This document shows, piece after piece, positions 1 through 6,690 of a stretch of DNA of 21,778 nt (its first letter is position 1; the number at the start of each line of letters is the position of its first letter). The notes under the pieces were generated by a model that made no database searches, was not told the DNA's origin, and worked only from the letters and a program-made list of their open reading frames with translations. The position numbers were made by a program, and so were the translations under genes. The DNA lies in the NCBI GenBank assembly GCA_947483545.1, contig CANKNP010000035.1, positions 1 through 21,778 of the forward strand, read 5' to 3'. The stretch comes from Deltaproteobacteria bacterium (lineage in GTDB: Bacteria > Myxococcota > UBA796 > SXON01).

Positions 1-1
1 G

Positions 2-1162
2 ACGCTCGCCGCTATGTGGCCGCTCGACTACCCCGACGGCGCGACGGGTTGGCAACAGGCGCACTACACCGATGATCGGCCTGCCGCGGGGGTGATGTCC
101 ACGAACTCGATGTGGTGGCGCTACACCAGCACCGACTCCAACGCGAACCGCAAGCGGGCGAACGCCGTCAGCCGCATCCTGCTCTGCAACGACTACCTCG
201 TCCGCCCCATCGAGTTCGACCGCAACGTGAACCTGCTGAACGAGGAGGCCGTCTCCGACGCGCTGCTGACCAACCCGGCGTGCATGAACTGCCACACCTC
301 GCTCGACCCGCTTGCCAGCTACTTCTTCGGCTTCTGGTGGTACGACTACACCAACCCGGGCGAGGCCAGCTACTACTTCCCTGAGCGCGAGCCGCAGTAC
401 CGCAGTTACACCGGCGTCGAACGCGGGTACTACGGCGAGCCCGGCTACAGCCTCGCGGATCTCGGCCAGCAGATCGCAGCGGACAACCGCTTCCCGATGT
501 GCGCCACCGAGCAGGCCGCTGAGCTGCTCTTGCGGCGACCGCTCACCGGCGAGGACCAGAACCGGCTCGTCGAGCACCGCGATGCCTTCATCACCGGGGG
601 GCTGACCGTCCGCGCGCTGCTCGCCAGCTTCGTCACCGATCCGGCCTACCTCTCCGGCTCGACGGACGCCGAGGGCTATGTCCCCAAGAAGATGGTGACC
701 CCCGACCTATTGGCCTCCACCGTTCAGGATCTCACCGGCTTCACCTGGACGTACAGCAACTACGACATGCTTCGGACGGACGCGTACGGCTTCCGAACGC
801 TGGCGGGCGGCGCGGACGGCTACAACGTGACCGCCACTGCGAAGGGCCCCAACGCCACGCTCGTGTTGGCCCAGGAGCGGCTCGCGGAGCTCGCTGCCAG
901 CTACGTGATCGCGAACGAGCCCGAGCGGCTGTTCACCGTGAACTTCGACGACAACCCCGAGACCACGCGCGATGCCATGGCCGCCCAGGTCCAAGCGCTT
1001 CACGCCCGCGTGCTCGGCACCGAGGTCGCCGTCGATGGCGACGAGGTGACCGCCGCGCTCGCGCTGTGGGACGCCGTCTACGCCGTCGAAGGGACCACCC
1101 AGGGCGCTTGGGCCGCGGTCCTCTCCGCGCTCCTGCGCGATCCCGACTTCCTCTACTACTGA
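2..1162 (+). CDS. DUF1588/DUF1585-type haem-motif protein (5' truncated by window edge)
   Basis: The reading frame is open from the left edge, so the start lies outside the window; about 386 residues are visible. A CMNCH motif followed by TSLDPLASYFFGF matches the ACxxCHxxxDPLG..E pattern of DUF1588. The next stretch, with DLGQQIAADNRFPMC and an LLxRPLT..D block ending in a 'TDPAYL' segment, fits DUF1585. The last ~150 residues (LAGGADGYNVT, LAQERLAELAA, LLRDPDFLYY) match the long C-terminal extension I associate with myxobacterial members next to DUF1501 genes. These proteins are generally exported and found beside DUF1501 partners in Planctomycetes and Myxococcota; their biochemical role is not established. 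The stop is 14 nt before the next gene, so the two are probably co-transcribed. The family call is fairly sure, the function unknown. Confidence 0.8.
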   Translation, partial: TLAAMWPLDYPDGATGWQQAHYTDDRPAAGVMSTNSMWWRYTSTDSNANRKRANAVSRILLCNDYLVRPIEFDRNVNLLNEEAVSDALLTNPACMNCHTSLDPLASYFFGFWWYDYTNPGEASYYFPEREPQYRSYTGVERGYYGEPGYSLADLGQQIAADNRFPMCATEQAAELLLRRPLTGEDQNRLVEHRDAFITGGLTVRALLASFVTDPAYLSGSTDAEGYVPKKMVTPDLLASTVQDLTGFTWTYSNYDMLRTDAYGFRTLAGGADGYNVTATAKGPNATLVLAQERLAELAASYVIANEPERLFTVNFDDNPETTRDAMAAQVQALHARVLGTEVAVDGDEVTAALALWDAVYAVEGTTQGAWAAVLSALLRDPDFLYY

Positions 1163-1176
1163 CCGGCGGAGTTCCC

Positions 1177-2457
1177 ATGAGACCCCTGCTTCCCCGCTCC
1201 CGACGCGCTTTCCTTCGGCAGACCCTCGCCGGGGTCGGGCTCACGCTCGGCTCAGGCCTGATCCCGCGGATCGCTCGCGCGGCCAGTCCCTCCAAGCGCA
1301 AGTTCATCTTCGTCTTCGCGCAGGGTGGCTGGGACCCCACGCGCGTGTTCGCCAGCGAGTTCTCCAATGAGAATGTGGACATGGAGGCCGACGCCGATCG
1401 GGCCTCCGCCGGCAACATCTCCTACGTCAGCCATGCGAACCGCCCCTCCGTGGACACCTTCCTCAACGCCTGGCACGACCGCACCGTGGTGTTCAACGGC
1501 GTCATGGTCCGCTCGATCGCGCACGAGATCTGCACGATGCTCGCGATGACCGGCACGACCAGCGGGCTCACCCCGGACTGGCCGGCCATCCTCGCGGATC
1601 AGCGCCGCGGGGAGTTTACGCTACCCCACCTTGTGCTCGGTGGACCAAGCTTCCCGGGGGATCTTGGCGTCGCGGTGGCCCGGACAGGGGCTTCCGGCCA
1701 GCTGGAGGCGTTGCTGGACGGCAGCGCGCTCAGCCTGTCAGACATTGACGTCGCGAGCCTCCGGAGTCCCTCGCAGGCGCTCGTGGACCGGTTCGTCGCC
1801 CAGCGCGCGGCGGCCCGAGCCAGCGTCGCACGCTCCAGCGTCGAGGACCTGCTCAACGCCGACTTCGCGACCGCGACCAGCCACGCTGCGGACCTCAAGG
1901 ACCTCCAGTACCTGATGGACTTCACCGGCGGCGCCGCCCTCGCCGATCAAGCTGCGGTCGCGGTCGATGCCCTCCAGAAGGGTGTCAGCCGCTGCCTCAC
2001 GCTCTCGGCCAGCGCCTCGTTCGGGTGGGACACGCACGCCGAGAACGACGACGGCCAGTCGCCGCTCTGGGAGGACCTGTTCAGCGGCCTCGGGCAGCTT
2101 GTCCAGATGCTGGCGAACGCCCCGGGCGAAGAAGAAGCCACGCTGCTCGACGAGACCGTGATCTGCGTGCTCTCCGAGATGGGCCGCACGCCGCTGCTCA
2201 ACGGCCTGAACGGCAAGGACCACTGGCCCTACACCAGCGTGATGCTGGTCGGCGCCGGGCTCCAAGGGGACCGCGTCGTGGGCAGCTTCGACAGCAGCTA
2301 CTACGGCGAGAACGTGGACCCCGCCTCGGGCGACACCGCCGAGGACGGTCAGGTGCTCTCCGCCGAGGCCATCGGCGCCACTCTGCTCGCGCTCGCGGAC
2401 GTCGATCCCGCCGAGTACGTCATGGGCGTCGAGGCCATCCAGGGTGTGATCGCGTGA
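1177..2457 (+). CDS. DUF1501 family protein, Tat-exported
   Basis: The 426-residue protein begins with a clear twin-arginine signal: SRRAFLRQ followed by a hydrophobic stretch and an ARAA cleavage region near residue 36. ATG 1177 is chosen because it precedes this signal directly and has GGAG at 1168-1171, five nt upstream; the in-frame ATG at 1066 would lie inside the previous gene. The core shows DUF1501 (sulfatase/alkaline-phosphatase-fold relative) marks: FIFVFAQGGWDPT near residue 43, SFGWDTHAEND, and near the C-terminus an EMGRTPLLNG..GKDHWPYTSVMLVGAGL block. Members form pairs with DUF1588/1585 proteins, as here. The exact reaction is unknown. Its stop overlaps the next start by 4 nt (GTGA), so translation is probably coupled. 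Confidence 0.88.
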   Translation: MRPLLPRSRRAFLRQTLAGVGLTLGSGLIPRIARAASPSKRKFIFVFAQGGWDPTRVFASEFSNENVDMEADADRASAGNISYVSHANRPSVDTFLNAWHDRTVVFNGVMVRSIAHEICTMLAMTGTTSGLTPDWPAILADQRRGEFTLPHLVLGGPSFPGDLGVAVARTGASGQLEALLDGSALSLSDIDVASLRSPSQALVDRFVAQRAAARASVARSSVEDLLNADFATATSHAADLKDLQYLMDFTGGAALADQAAVAVDALQKGVSRCLTLSASASFGWDTHAENDDGQSPLWEDLFSGLGQLVQMLANAPGEEEATLLDETVICVLSEMGRTPLLNGLNGKDHWPYTSVMLVGAGLQGDRVVGSFDSSYYGENVDPASGDTAEDGQVLSAEAIGATLLALADVDPAEYVMGVEAIQGVIA

Positions 2458-2795
2458 GGCTGCTTGGTGCTTGCATCGTGCTCAGTTCCTGTGCCGGTGG
2501 GGCGAACGACTCCGCCGACTCCTGCGCGAACGCCCCCATCTCCACCTGGGAGACCTTCGGCAGCGCGTTCATGACCGAGAACTGCCAGACCTGCCACGCG
2601 TCCACCCAGACCGATCGCGAGGGCGCGCCCATCGAGACGCACTTCGACACCGCCGCCGACGTCTGGGCCTACAAAGACCTCGTCCTCGCCCGCGCCGCCG
2701 CCGACGTGCCCGACATGCCACCCCTGGGCGGCACCACCGATGATGACCGTTACCTGCTCACGGTCTGGCTCACTTGCGGCGTAGAAGGCGAGTAG
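2454..2795 (+). CDS. small c-type cytochrome-like lipoprotein
   Basis: This 113-residue protein starts at GTG 2454, overlapping the DUF1501 stop (GTGA). MRLLGACIVLSSC forms a short lipoprotein signal with the lipidated Cys at residue 13. One haem-attachment motif CQTCH lies at residues 44-48, and DMPP near residue 88 supplies a plausible axial Met, the usual layout of a small mono-haem class I cytochrome c. The TAD..AYKDLVLARA..DMPPLGG pattern is common in haem domains that accompany DUF1588/DUF1592 and DUF1501 proteins. It probably works in the periplasm, anchored to a membrane, with the two upstream products, possibly as electron acceptor or donor (inference). The longer frame opening at 2025 is only an overlap with the DUF1501 gene. 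Confidence 0.8.
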   Translation: MRLLGACIVLSSCAGGANDSADSCANAPISTWETFGSAFMTENCQTCHASTQTDREGAPIETHFDTAADVWAYKDLVLARAAADVPDMPPLGGTTDDDRYLLTVWLTCGVEGE

Positions 2796-2799
2796 CGCA

Positions 2800-2964
2800 T
2801 CACAGGTTGATGCCCAGCAGCGACCGCGCTTCCACCTGGGCATCTTCCCGCGTCGGGCCCGTCAGCCCGATGATCGCCGAGACCGTCCACCACACCATCC
2901 CGCCCTCGCCGGCCAGGTGTACCGTCGGTCCCGCCCAGACGAACGGCCCCTCGATGGGCGTCAA
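2800..2964 (-). CDS. possible small gene or gene remnant, 54 codons
   Basis: On the minus strand a frame from a TTG at 2964 to a TGA at 2802-2800 encodes 54 residues (beginning MTPIEGPFVWAGPT, ending ARSLLGINL). Nearly all third codon positions are G or C, as in the real genes here, which argues that it is or was coding. I recognise no family. No good ribosome binding site precedes the TTG, and there is no in-frame ATG; the frame runs on upstream through the Fur-like palindrome, which sits only 6 nt before the TTG. It could be a short iron-regulated gene, or the 3' end of a larger gene whose front was lost. It converges on the cytochrome gene with a 4-nt gap. Confidence 0.4.
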   Translation of the reverse strand: MTPIEGPFVWAGPTVHLAGEGGMVWWTVSAIIGLTGPTREDAQVEARSLLGINL

Positions 2965-2970
2965 GGCTCG

Positions 2971-2993
2971 TTGATAATGATTCTCATTATCAA
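2971..2993. promoter_or_regulatory. Fur-box-like operator
   Basis: A 23-bp near-perfect palindrome has 10-bp arms (TTGATAATGA at 2971-2980, TCATTATCAA at 2984-2993) and a 3-nt centre. Its inner 19 bases, GATAATGATTCTCATTATC, match the classical Fur consensus GATAATGATAATCATTATC at 17 of 19 positions. It is a strikingly AT-rich island in GC-rich DNA. It lies just upstream of the 54-codon minus-strand frame; no clear gene starts on the plus side. Other Fur-superfamily regulators use related palindromes, so the metal is not certain. Confidence 0.7.
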
Positions 2994-3256
2994 TGATGTG
3001 TCGGGCGGCCTGCGGGCCTCGGGCCGCCGCCTCCCGTGTTTGCGTCTCGGGCGGGAACGGCGCGGTAGCGCCGGACCCGGCCGCTATGACGCGAACACGA
3101 GCCCGCGGATGCGGGCGTTCTTCGCCAACACTGGCCGATAATCCCGGCGCGCGCCCTCGCGACGGGAGAATCGGCGACCGGCCGTGCGCATCGGGGGGCG
3201 GGACGGGCAGCCAGGGTGGCGGCGGCGGCGGGGGTCACCACCTCGGGCGGCGCGGC
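2994..3256. other. gene-free GC-rich spacer
   Basis: I see no convincing gene on either strand between the Fur-like site and the 64-bp array; the open frames present are low-complexity and lack start signals. Besides the 36-bp hairpin, positions 3224-3248 (GGCGGCGGGGGTCACCACCT and the following CGGGC) resemble the unit of the 52-bp array at 6284-6439, so the two repeat regions share a sequence family. Confidence 0.55.
3048..3083. repeat. 36-bp dispersed hairpin repeat, copy A
   Basis: This stretch recurs at 20230-20265 with 35 of 36 bases identical. It contains a perfect GGCGC-GGTA-GCGCC stem-loop nested inside a CGGG...CCCG pair. Both copies lie in intergenic DNA. It could be a dispersed repeat, a structured RNA element or a protein-binding site. 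Confidence 0.6.
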
Positions 3257-3458
3257 GGGGGTGTTCATGAACGTGGAGGCGGAGGATGTGGGGGATCTGT
3301 GCCCTCGGCGTTCATGGTGCGGGGGTGTTCATGAACGTGGAGGCGGAGGATGTGGGGGATCTGTGCCCTCGGCGTTCATCGTGCGGGGGTGCTCATGAAC
3401 ATGGAGGCGGAGGATGTGGGGGATCTAGGCCCTCGGCGTTCATCGGACCGGGGTGTTC
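3257..3458. repeat. 64-bp tandem repeat array, three units plus a partial
   Basis: Three adjacent 64-bp units lie at 3257-3320, 3321-3384 and 3385-3448, with the start of a fourth (GGGGTGTTC) to about 3458. Units 1 and 2 differ by about one base; unit 3 has several changes. The period is not a multiple of three, so the array does not encode a repeated peptide. Units 1 and 2 contain the perfect palindrome GTTCATGAAC, and CGTTCATG near a unit's end is complementary to CATGAACG in the next, allowing hairpins across the joint. The array sits at the 3' end of the minus-strand lipoprotein gene. Confidence 0.9.
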
Positions 3459-3477
3459 CGTCAACCGTTGCGTCCCT

Positions 3478-3978
3478 TCATGGCCTCGTCCAGTTCGTGA
3501 AGGTGCAGTCCCCAACCGAGGCGGTGGCTGCTTGCCCCGCGGCGGCCTCCACGTGCAGAGTGGAGGAATCCCCCGCCCACATCTCGATCTCGGCACCTTC
3601 TTCGCTGCGTATCCACACCCAGACTTCTTGGTCAACGACCGACACCGTCCAGCCGCTCAGGCTCACTGACGCCGTCCCACGCACGTCGAACTCCCCGTCC
3701 GGACACCCGTCGCCGAAGCTCGACACCAACGCCAGGGTCGCGGTGGACAGCGCGAGCGTCACGGTGCCCTCTGCGCCGGGGCCAGCACACGAGATCTCCG
3801 TCTCCCATGTCCCGCTCAGGGCCATGTACGCATCCACCGCGGCCGTGAGCTCCGGGTCGGCGCCGCCGGGCCCCCAGGGCGTCCGCTCGGTCTCCGCGCA
3901 CCATGAGGCGGTGTCATAGCACTTACCGCACGTCGAGGAACAACCGGTCCAAAGCGCCAGGGCGAGGAGCGGGATCAT
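3478..3978 (-). CDS. small Cys-rich lipoprotein, unknown function
   Basis: The 166-residue product begins MIPLLALALWTGCSS, a short hydrophobic leader ending in a lipobox-like WTGC; the start at 3978 places the signal at the N-terminus. A GTG at 4017 would add 13 residues including one Arg, and cannot be excluded. After the signal come STCGKCYDTASWC, a GTWETEISCAGPG segment and alternating hydrophobic strands (TVTLALSTATLALVSS, SVSLSGWTVSVV, EVWVWIRS), so a secreted beta-rich fold is likely. Seven Cys in the mature part suggest lipidation plus disulfides outside the cytoplasm. I recognise no family. It lies 85 nt downstream of the helicase gene on the same strand, and the 64-bp repeat array follows its stop. 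Confidence 0.65.
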   Translation of the reverse strand: MIPLLALALWTGCSSTCGKCYDTASWCAETERTPWGPGGADPELTAAVDAYMALSGTWETEISCAGPGAEGTVTLALSTATLALVSSFGDGCPDGEFDVRGTASVSLSGWTVSVVDQEVWVWIRSEEGAEIEMWAGDSSTLHVEAAAGQAATASVGDCTFTNWTRP

Positions 3979-4063
3979 CACGACGTCTGCGAGGAGAGCA
4001 CGGGCCAAGGGTGGCACGACCGCCGGGGCGCGTCAACCCAATCGGGCGCCGGGCAGCCGCCCC

Positions 4064-6151
4064 TCACTCCACCCGGTCGAACCGCACGCCCGGCTCTCGC
4101 TTGTCGGGCACCGATACCGACGCGGCGAACTCCTCGGCTGCGGACGGATCAATCTCGAACCAGGTCTCCCGCTCGCGGATGTCGATGCGCCCGATCACCT
4201 GGCGGTCCACGCGCCCGCGCCGACAGAACAGCGGTACCAGCCAGAACGGCTCGGCGTTGTGTTTGAAGCCCCGGTTCACCTTGAACATCGCCGCGCCGCC
4301 CTTGCCTGGCGGGCGAGCCTTCGTCGGCGGGCTCTGACCGCCGCGATCCGGCTCGGTCTGCCGGGGTCCCTCGCTTTCTGCGCCTCCGGTGCGCCCGCCG
4401 GTCGCCCGGTCGTCGCGCGTGAATCGCTGCGGGCCGCGGTCCGGCTCGTTCGGCCGCTCGTCGCGTTGAAACCGCGGTTCTTGCCCCCGCGGACGGGCGT
4501 TGAACCCCGGGTCCTGTCGGGGGCCGCGGTCATCATCCCGGCGGGGATCAGGCCGGGCGGGCCGTTCGAACCGCTGGGGCCCATCGTTCCGAGGGCCGTC
4601 AAAGCTCCGGGGATCCTGCCGGGGGCCATCGTTGCGGGGGCCGTCAAAATGGCGGGGATCCTGGCGAGGGCCATCATTGCGAGGGCCGTCAACGTTGCGC
4701 GGCCCATCATTGCGTGGGCGGTCAAAACCCCGCGGCTCGGACCGCTGCATCGGGCCCTGATCCCGCACAAACCGAGCCGGGCGGTCGGCGTTCGGGCGCT
4801 CCGAGCGGCCAAGGGCGAAGGTCTCGGGGAGATCCTCGGGGGTAGGGAGCTGCAAGCGGTACGAGGCGACCAGCGAAGCGACGAGCGCCGCGGGGGAGTG
4901 CTCGGCCAGCAGCTTCTCAGCGAGGACGAGGTCCTCATCCCCGGAGGTCGTCAAACCTTCGAGGATCGAAGCGGTCAGTCGCCCTTCATCGGATGTGCGG
5001 ATGTGCTCGGCCCGGGGGGGCATCAGCCGCTCGGGCTTAACGCCGGCTTGCTGAAACAGGCGATCTGCGGCCCGACGGCGCGAGGCCGCGACCAGCACGA
5101 CCGCAATCCCCTTTCGCCCGGCCCGGCCCGTGCGCCCCGACCGGTGCGTGAAGCTCTCCACATCGTGCGGCATGTCCGCGTGAATGACCAGGTCCAACGT
5201 GGGCAGATCGATGCCCCGCGCCGCGACGTTCGTCGCGACGAGCACCCTCGCCCGCCCGTCCCGAACCGCGGTCAGGGCCCGGGTCCGTTCGGCCTGCCCC
5301 AGGTCGCCGGAGAGCACCACGGCAGAGAACCCCCGCTCGGACAGCGTGGCGTGAATCCGATGCACCGTCTCCCGCGTGTGGCAGAACACCAGCGCGGCGC
5401 GCGAGTCGTAGTGCCGCAGCACGTTGACCACCACCGCCTCGCGCTCCCGGGGCGCATGCAACATCGCGACCCACTGGATGTCGCCGTGCGGCTCCTTGGC
5501 GTCCGACAACGCGAGGCGCAACGGCGCCTTGGTGTACTGCTCAGCGAGGGCCACCGCCAGCGGGGGAAAAGTCGCCGAGAACAGCACCGTCTGCCGGGTC
5601 GCCGGACACGCCTGGAGGATGACCTCCAGCTCGTCCCGAAAGCCCATGTCCAGCATCTCGTCGGCCTCGTCGAGCACGGCCACGCGCAGATCGTCGAGCC
5701 TCAGATTCTTGCGATTGATGTGGTCGCACAGCCGTCCAGGGGTGCCGACCACAACCTCTACCCCGGCGCCGAGGGCCATCGACTCGCGCCGAGGATCCAT
5801 GCCGCCGACGCAGGCCACCACACGCAGCGCGGGGGTTCCCGGCCCGCCGGCGAACAGCCAGTCCAGCTCCTTCGCCACCTGCATCGCCAGCTCGCGCGTG
5901 GGGCAGACGACCAACGCGCGCGGCTTCCCCCTTGGGGTGCCATCGTTGATCAGGCCCGCCATCCGCAGGCCAAACGCCACGGTCTTGCCGGAGCCCGTGC
6001 GGGCAGAGACAAGCAGGTCCCGCCCAGCCTCAGCTCCGACAACCGCCGCCTGCACAGGCGTGAGCTCGGTAAAACCACGCTTCGCGAGCGTGGCCGCCAG
6101 CACGGCGGGGACATTCGCGAAAGGGCTTGGGGGGGCTTCGGGTTCAGACAT
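4064..6151 (-). CDS. DEAD-box ATP-dependent RNA helicase with DbpA-like RNA-binding domain
   Basis: The 695-residue protein carries all helicase signatures in order: Q motif GFTELTPVQ (26-34), Walker A ARTGSGKT (50-57), PTRELA (84-89), TPGR (137-140), DEAD (161-164), SAT (192-194), then ATNVAARGIDLP and HRSGRTGRAG in the second RecA domain. Residues 622-695 (MFKVNRGF..., with IGRIDI and a final VRFDRV) resemble the DbpA/CsdA C-terminal RNA-binding domain, so it probably remodels rRNA or structured mRNA, as in ribosome assembly or cold adaptation. Between them lies a disordered Arg/Asp/Pro/Gly tail with a 15-residue repeat (GPRNDGPRQDPR). ATG 6151 is chosen because MSEPEAPPSPFANV precedes the Q motif directly; the frame opening upstream to 6253 looks non-coding. 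No Shine-Dalgarno is visible; a promoter-like site abuts the ATG. Confidence 0.95.
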   Translation of the reverse strand: MSEPEAPPSPFANVPAVLAATLAKRGFTELTPVQAAVVGAEAGRDLLVSARTGSGKTVAFGLRMAGLINDGTPRGKPRALVVCPTRELAMQVAKELDWLFAGGPGTPALRVVACVGGMDPRRESMALGAGVEVVVGTPGRLCDHINRKNLRLDDLRVAVLDEADEMLDMGFRDELEVILQACPATRQTVLFSATFPPLAVALAEQYTKAPLRLALSDAKEPHGDIQWVAMLHAPREREAVVVNVLRHYDSRAALVFCHTRETVHRIHATLSERGFSAVVLSGDLGQAERTRALTAVRDGRARVLVATNVAARGIDLPTLDLVIHADMPHDVESFTHRSGRTGRAGRKGIAVVLVAASRRRAADRLFQQAGVKPERLMPPRAEHIRTSDEGRLTASILEGLTTSGDEDLVLAEKLLAEHSPAALVASLVASYRLQLPTPEDLPETFALGRSERPNADRPARFVRDQGPMQRSEPRGFDRPRNDGPRNVDGPRNDGPRQDPRHFDGPRNDGPRQDPRSFDGPRNDGPQRFERPARPDPRRDDDRGPRQDPGFNARPRGQEPRFQRDERPNEPDRGPQRFTRDDRATGGRTGGAESEGPRQTEPDRGGQSPPTKARPPGKGGAAMFKVNRGFKHNAEPFWLVPLFCRRGRVDRQVIGRIDIRERETWFEIDPSAAEEFAASVSVPDKREPGVRFDRVE
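4581..4736 (-). repeat. 45-bp in-frame coding repeat in the helicase tail
   Basis: Units begin at 4581, 4626 and 4671 (45 bp each), then a shortened 33-bp unit and a partial one from 4704. They encode GPRNDGPRQDPR-type 15-residue repeats at about residues 472-524 of the helicase. All spacings are multiples of three, so length can change without breaking the frame. Confidence 0.85.
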
Positions 6152-6184
6152 TCGGGCGGATAGCCCGAAGTCGCAAAAACTCAA
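6151..6184 (-). promoter_or_regulatory. putative helicase promoter with overlapping palindrome
   Basis: Read on the minus strand, TTGAGT (complement of 6179-6184) and TATCCG (complement of 6157-6162) are separated by 16 nt, a sigma70-like layout. The -10 ends 5 nt before the ATG at 6151, so a transcript would be leaderless or nearly so. A perfect inverted repeat TTCGGGC-TATCC-GCCCGAA (6151-6169) overlaps the -10 and the start codon and could be an operator. Confidence 0.45.
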
Positions 6185-6283
6185 GGTGGACGTGACGGGG
6201 AGGGGGCCGGGGGCGGCTCGCTCCCTCCTCCGCCGCGCTGCCCCGGGCCGCAAAACGCCGCTTCACATCCGCGAGCGGACAGA

Positions 6284-6439
6284 GGTCACCAGCCTGCCGG
6301 CGAGGGTCAACACCTCGGACCGGAGCGGGGACGGGGGTCACCACCCTGGCGGCGAGGGTGACCGCCTCGGGCCGAACCACGGACAGGGGTCACCACCCTG
6401 GCGGCGAGGGTGACCACCTCGGGCCGAACCGCGGCCGTC
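6284..6439. repeat. 52-bp tandem repeat array, three units
   Basis: Units start with GGTCACC at 6284, 6336 and 6388. Units 2 and 3 are nearly identical over the first 45 bases; unit 1 is diverged. Each holds an inverted repeat, clearest in units 2 and 3 as CACCCT-GGCGGCG-AGGGTG and outer GGTCACC/GGTGACC. The 52-bp period rules out a repeated peptide in one frame. A related half-unit lies at 3224-3248. Confidence 0.85.
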
Positions 6440-6690
6440 GCCCTCGTGCCCGTGGTGGTTCCCCGGCCAACCACGAAGGCCACGAAGGTGCTCCCGAAGG
6501 TGGCGTCGTCATCGCGACGCGGGGTCCTTCCGAACCCCCCGCCCGATCCGTACCCCCTACTGCGCCATTCAGAGCCGGCGGGGCGAGCGGTGCGGGGATT
6601 GGAAAGGTTCAACCCGTACTTGGCGGGCCACACCTGCCCTCGCGGCGGGATACTGCCGCTGCGCCATCTATTTTCCACCCCGGAGCCCCG
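6440..6690. other. gene-free spacer with a short CACGAAGG-type repeat
   Basis: No convincing gene is seen. Positions 6469-6489 contain two directly repeated CCACGAAGG-like words, a pattern seen as dispersed intergenic repeats in many bacterial genomes, and GTGGTT (6455-6460) is the inverted match of AACCAC (6469-6474). The rest has no structure I can name. Confidence 0.5.

Noticed and set aside
3257..3458. CRISPR array
   Set aside because: Whole 64-bp units are repeated with no unique spacers and no cas genes nearby.
3216..3669. Protein-coding repeats in the 64-bp array region
   Set aside because: The 64-bp period shifts frame each unit, and the resulting frames lack start signals and family matches.
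4259..6163. 634-codon open frame on the plus strand opposite the helicase
   Set aside because: It is the mirror of a high-GC gene: no recognisable domain, while the opposite strand carries every DEAD-box motif.
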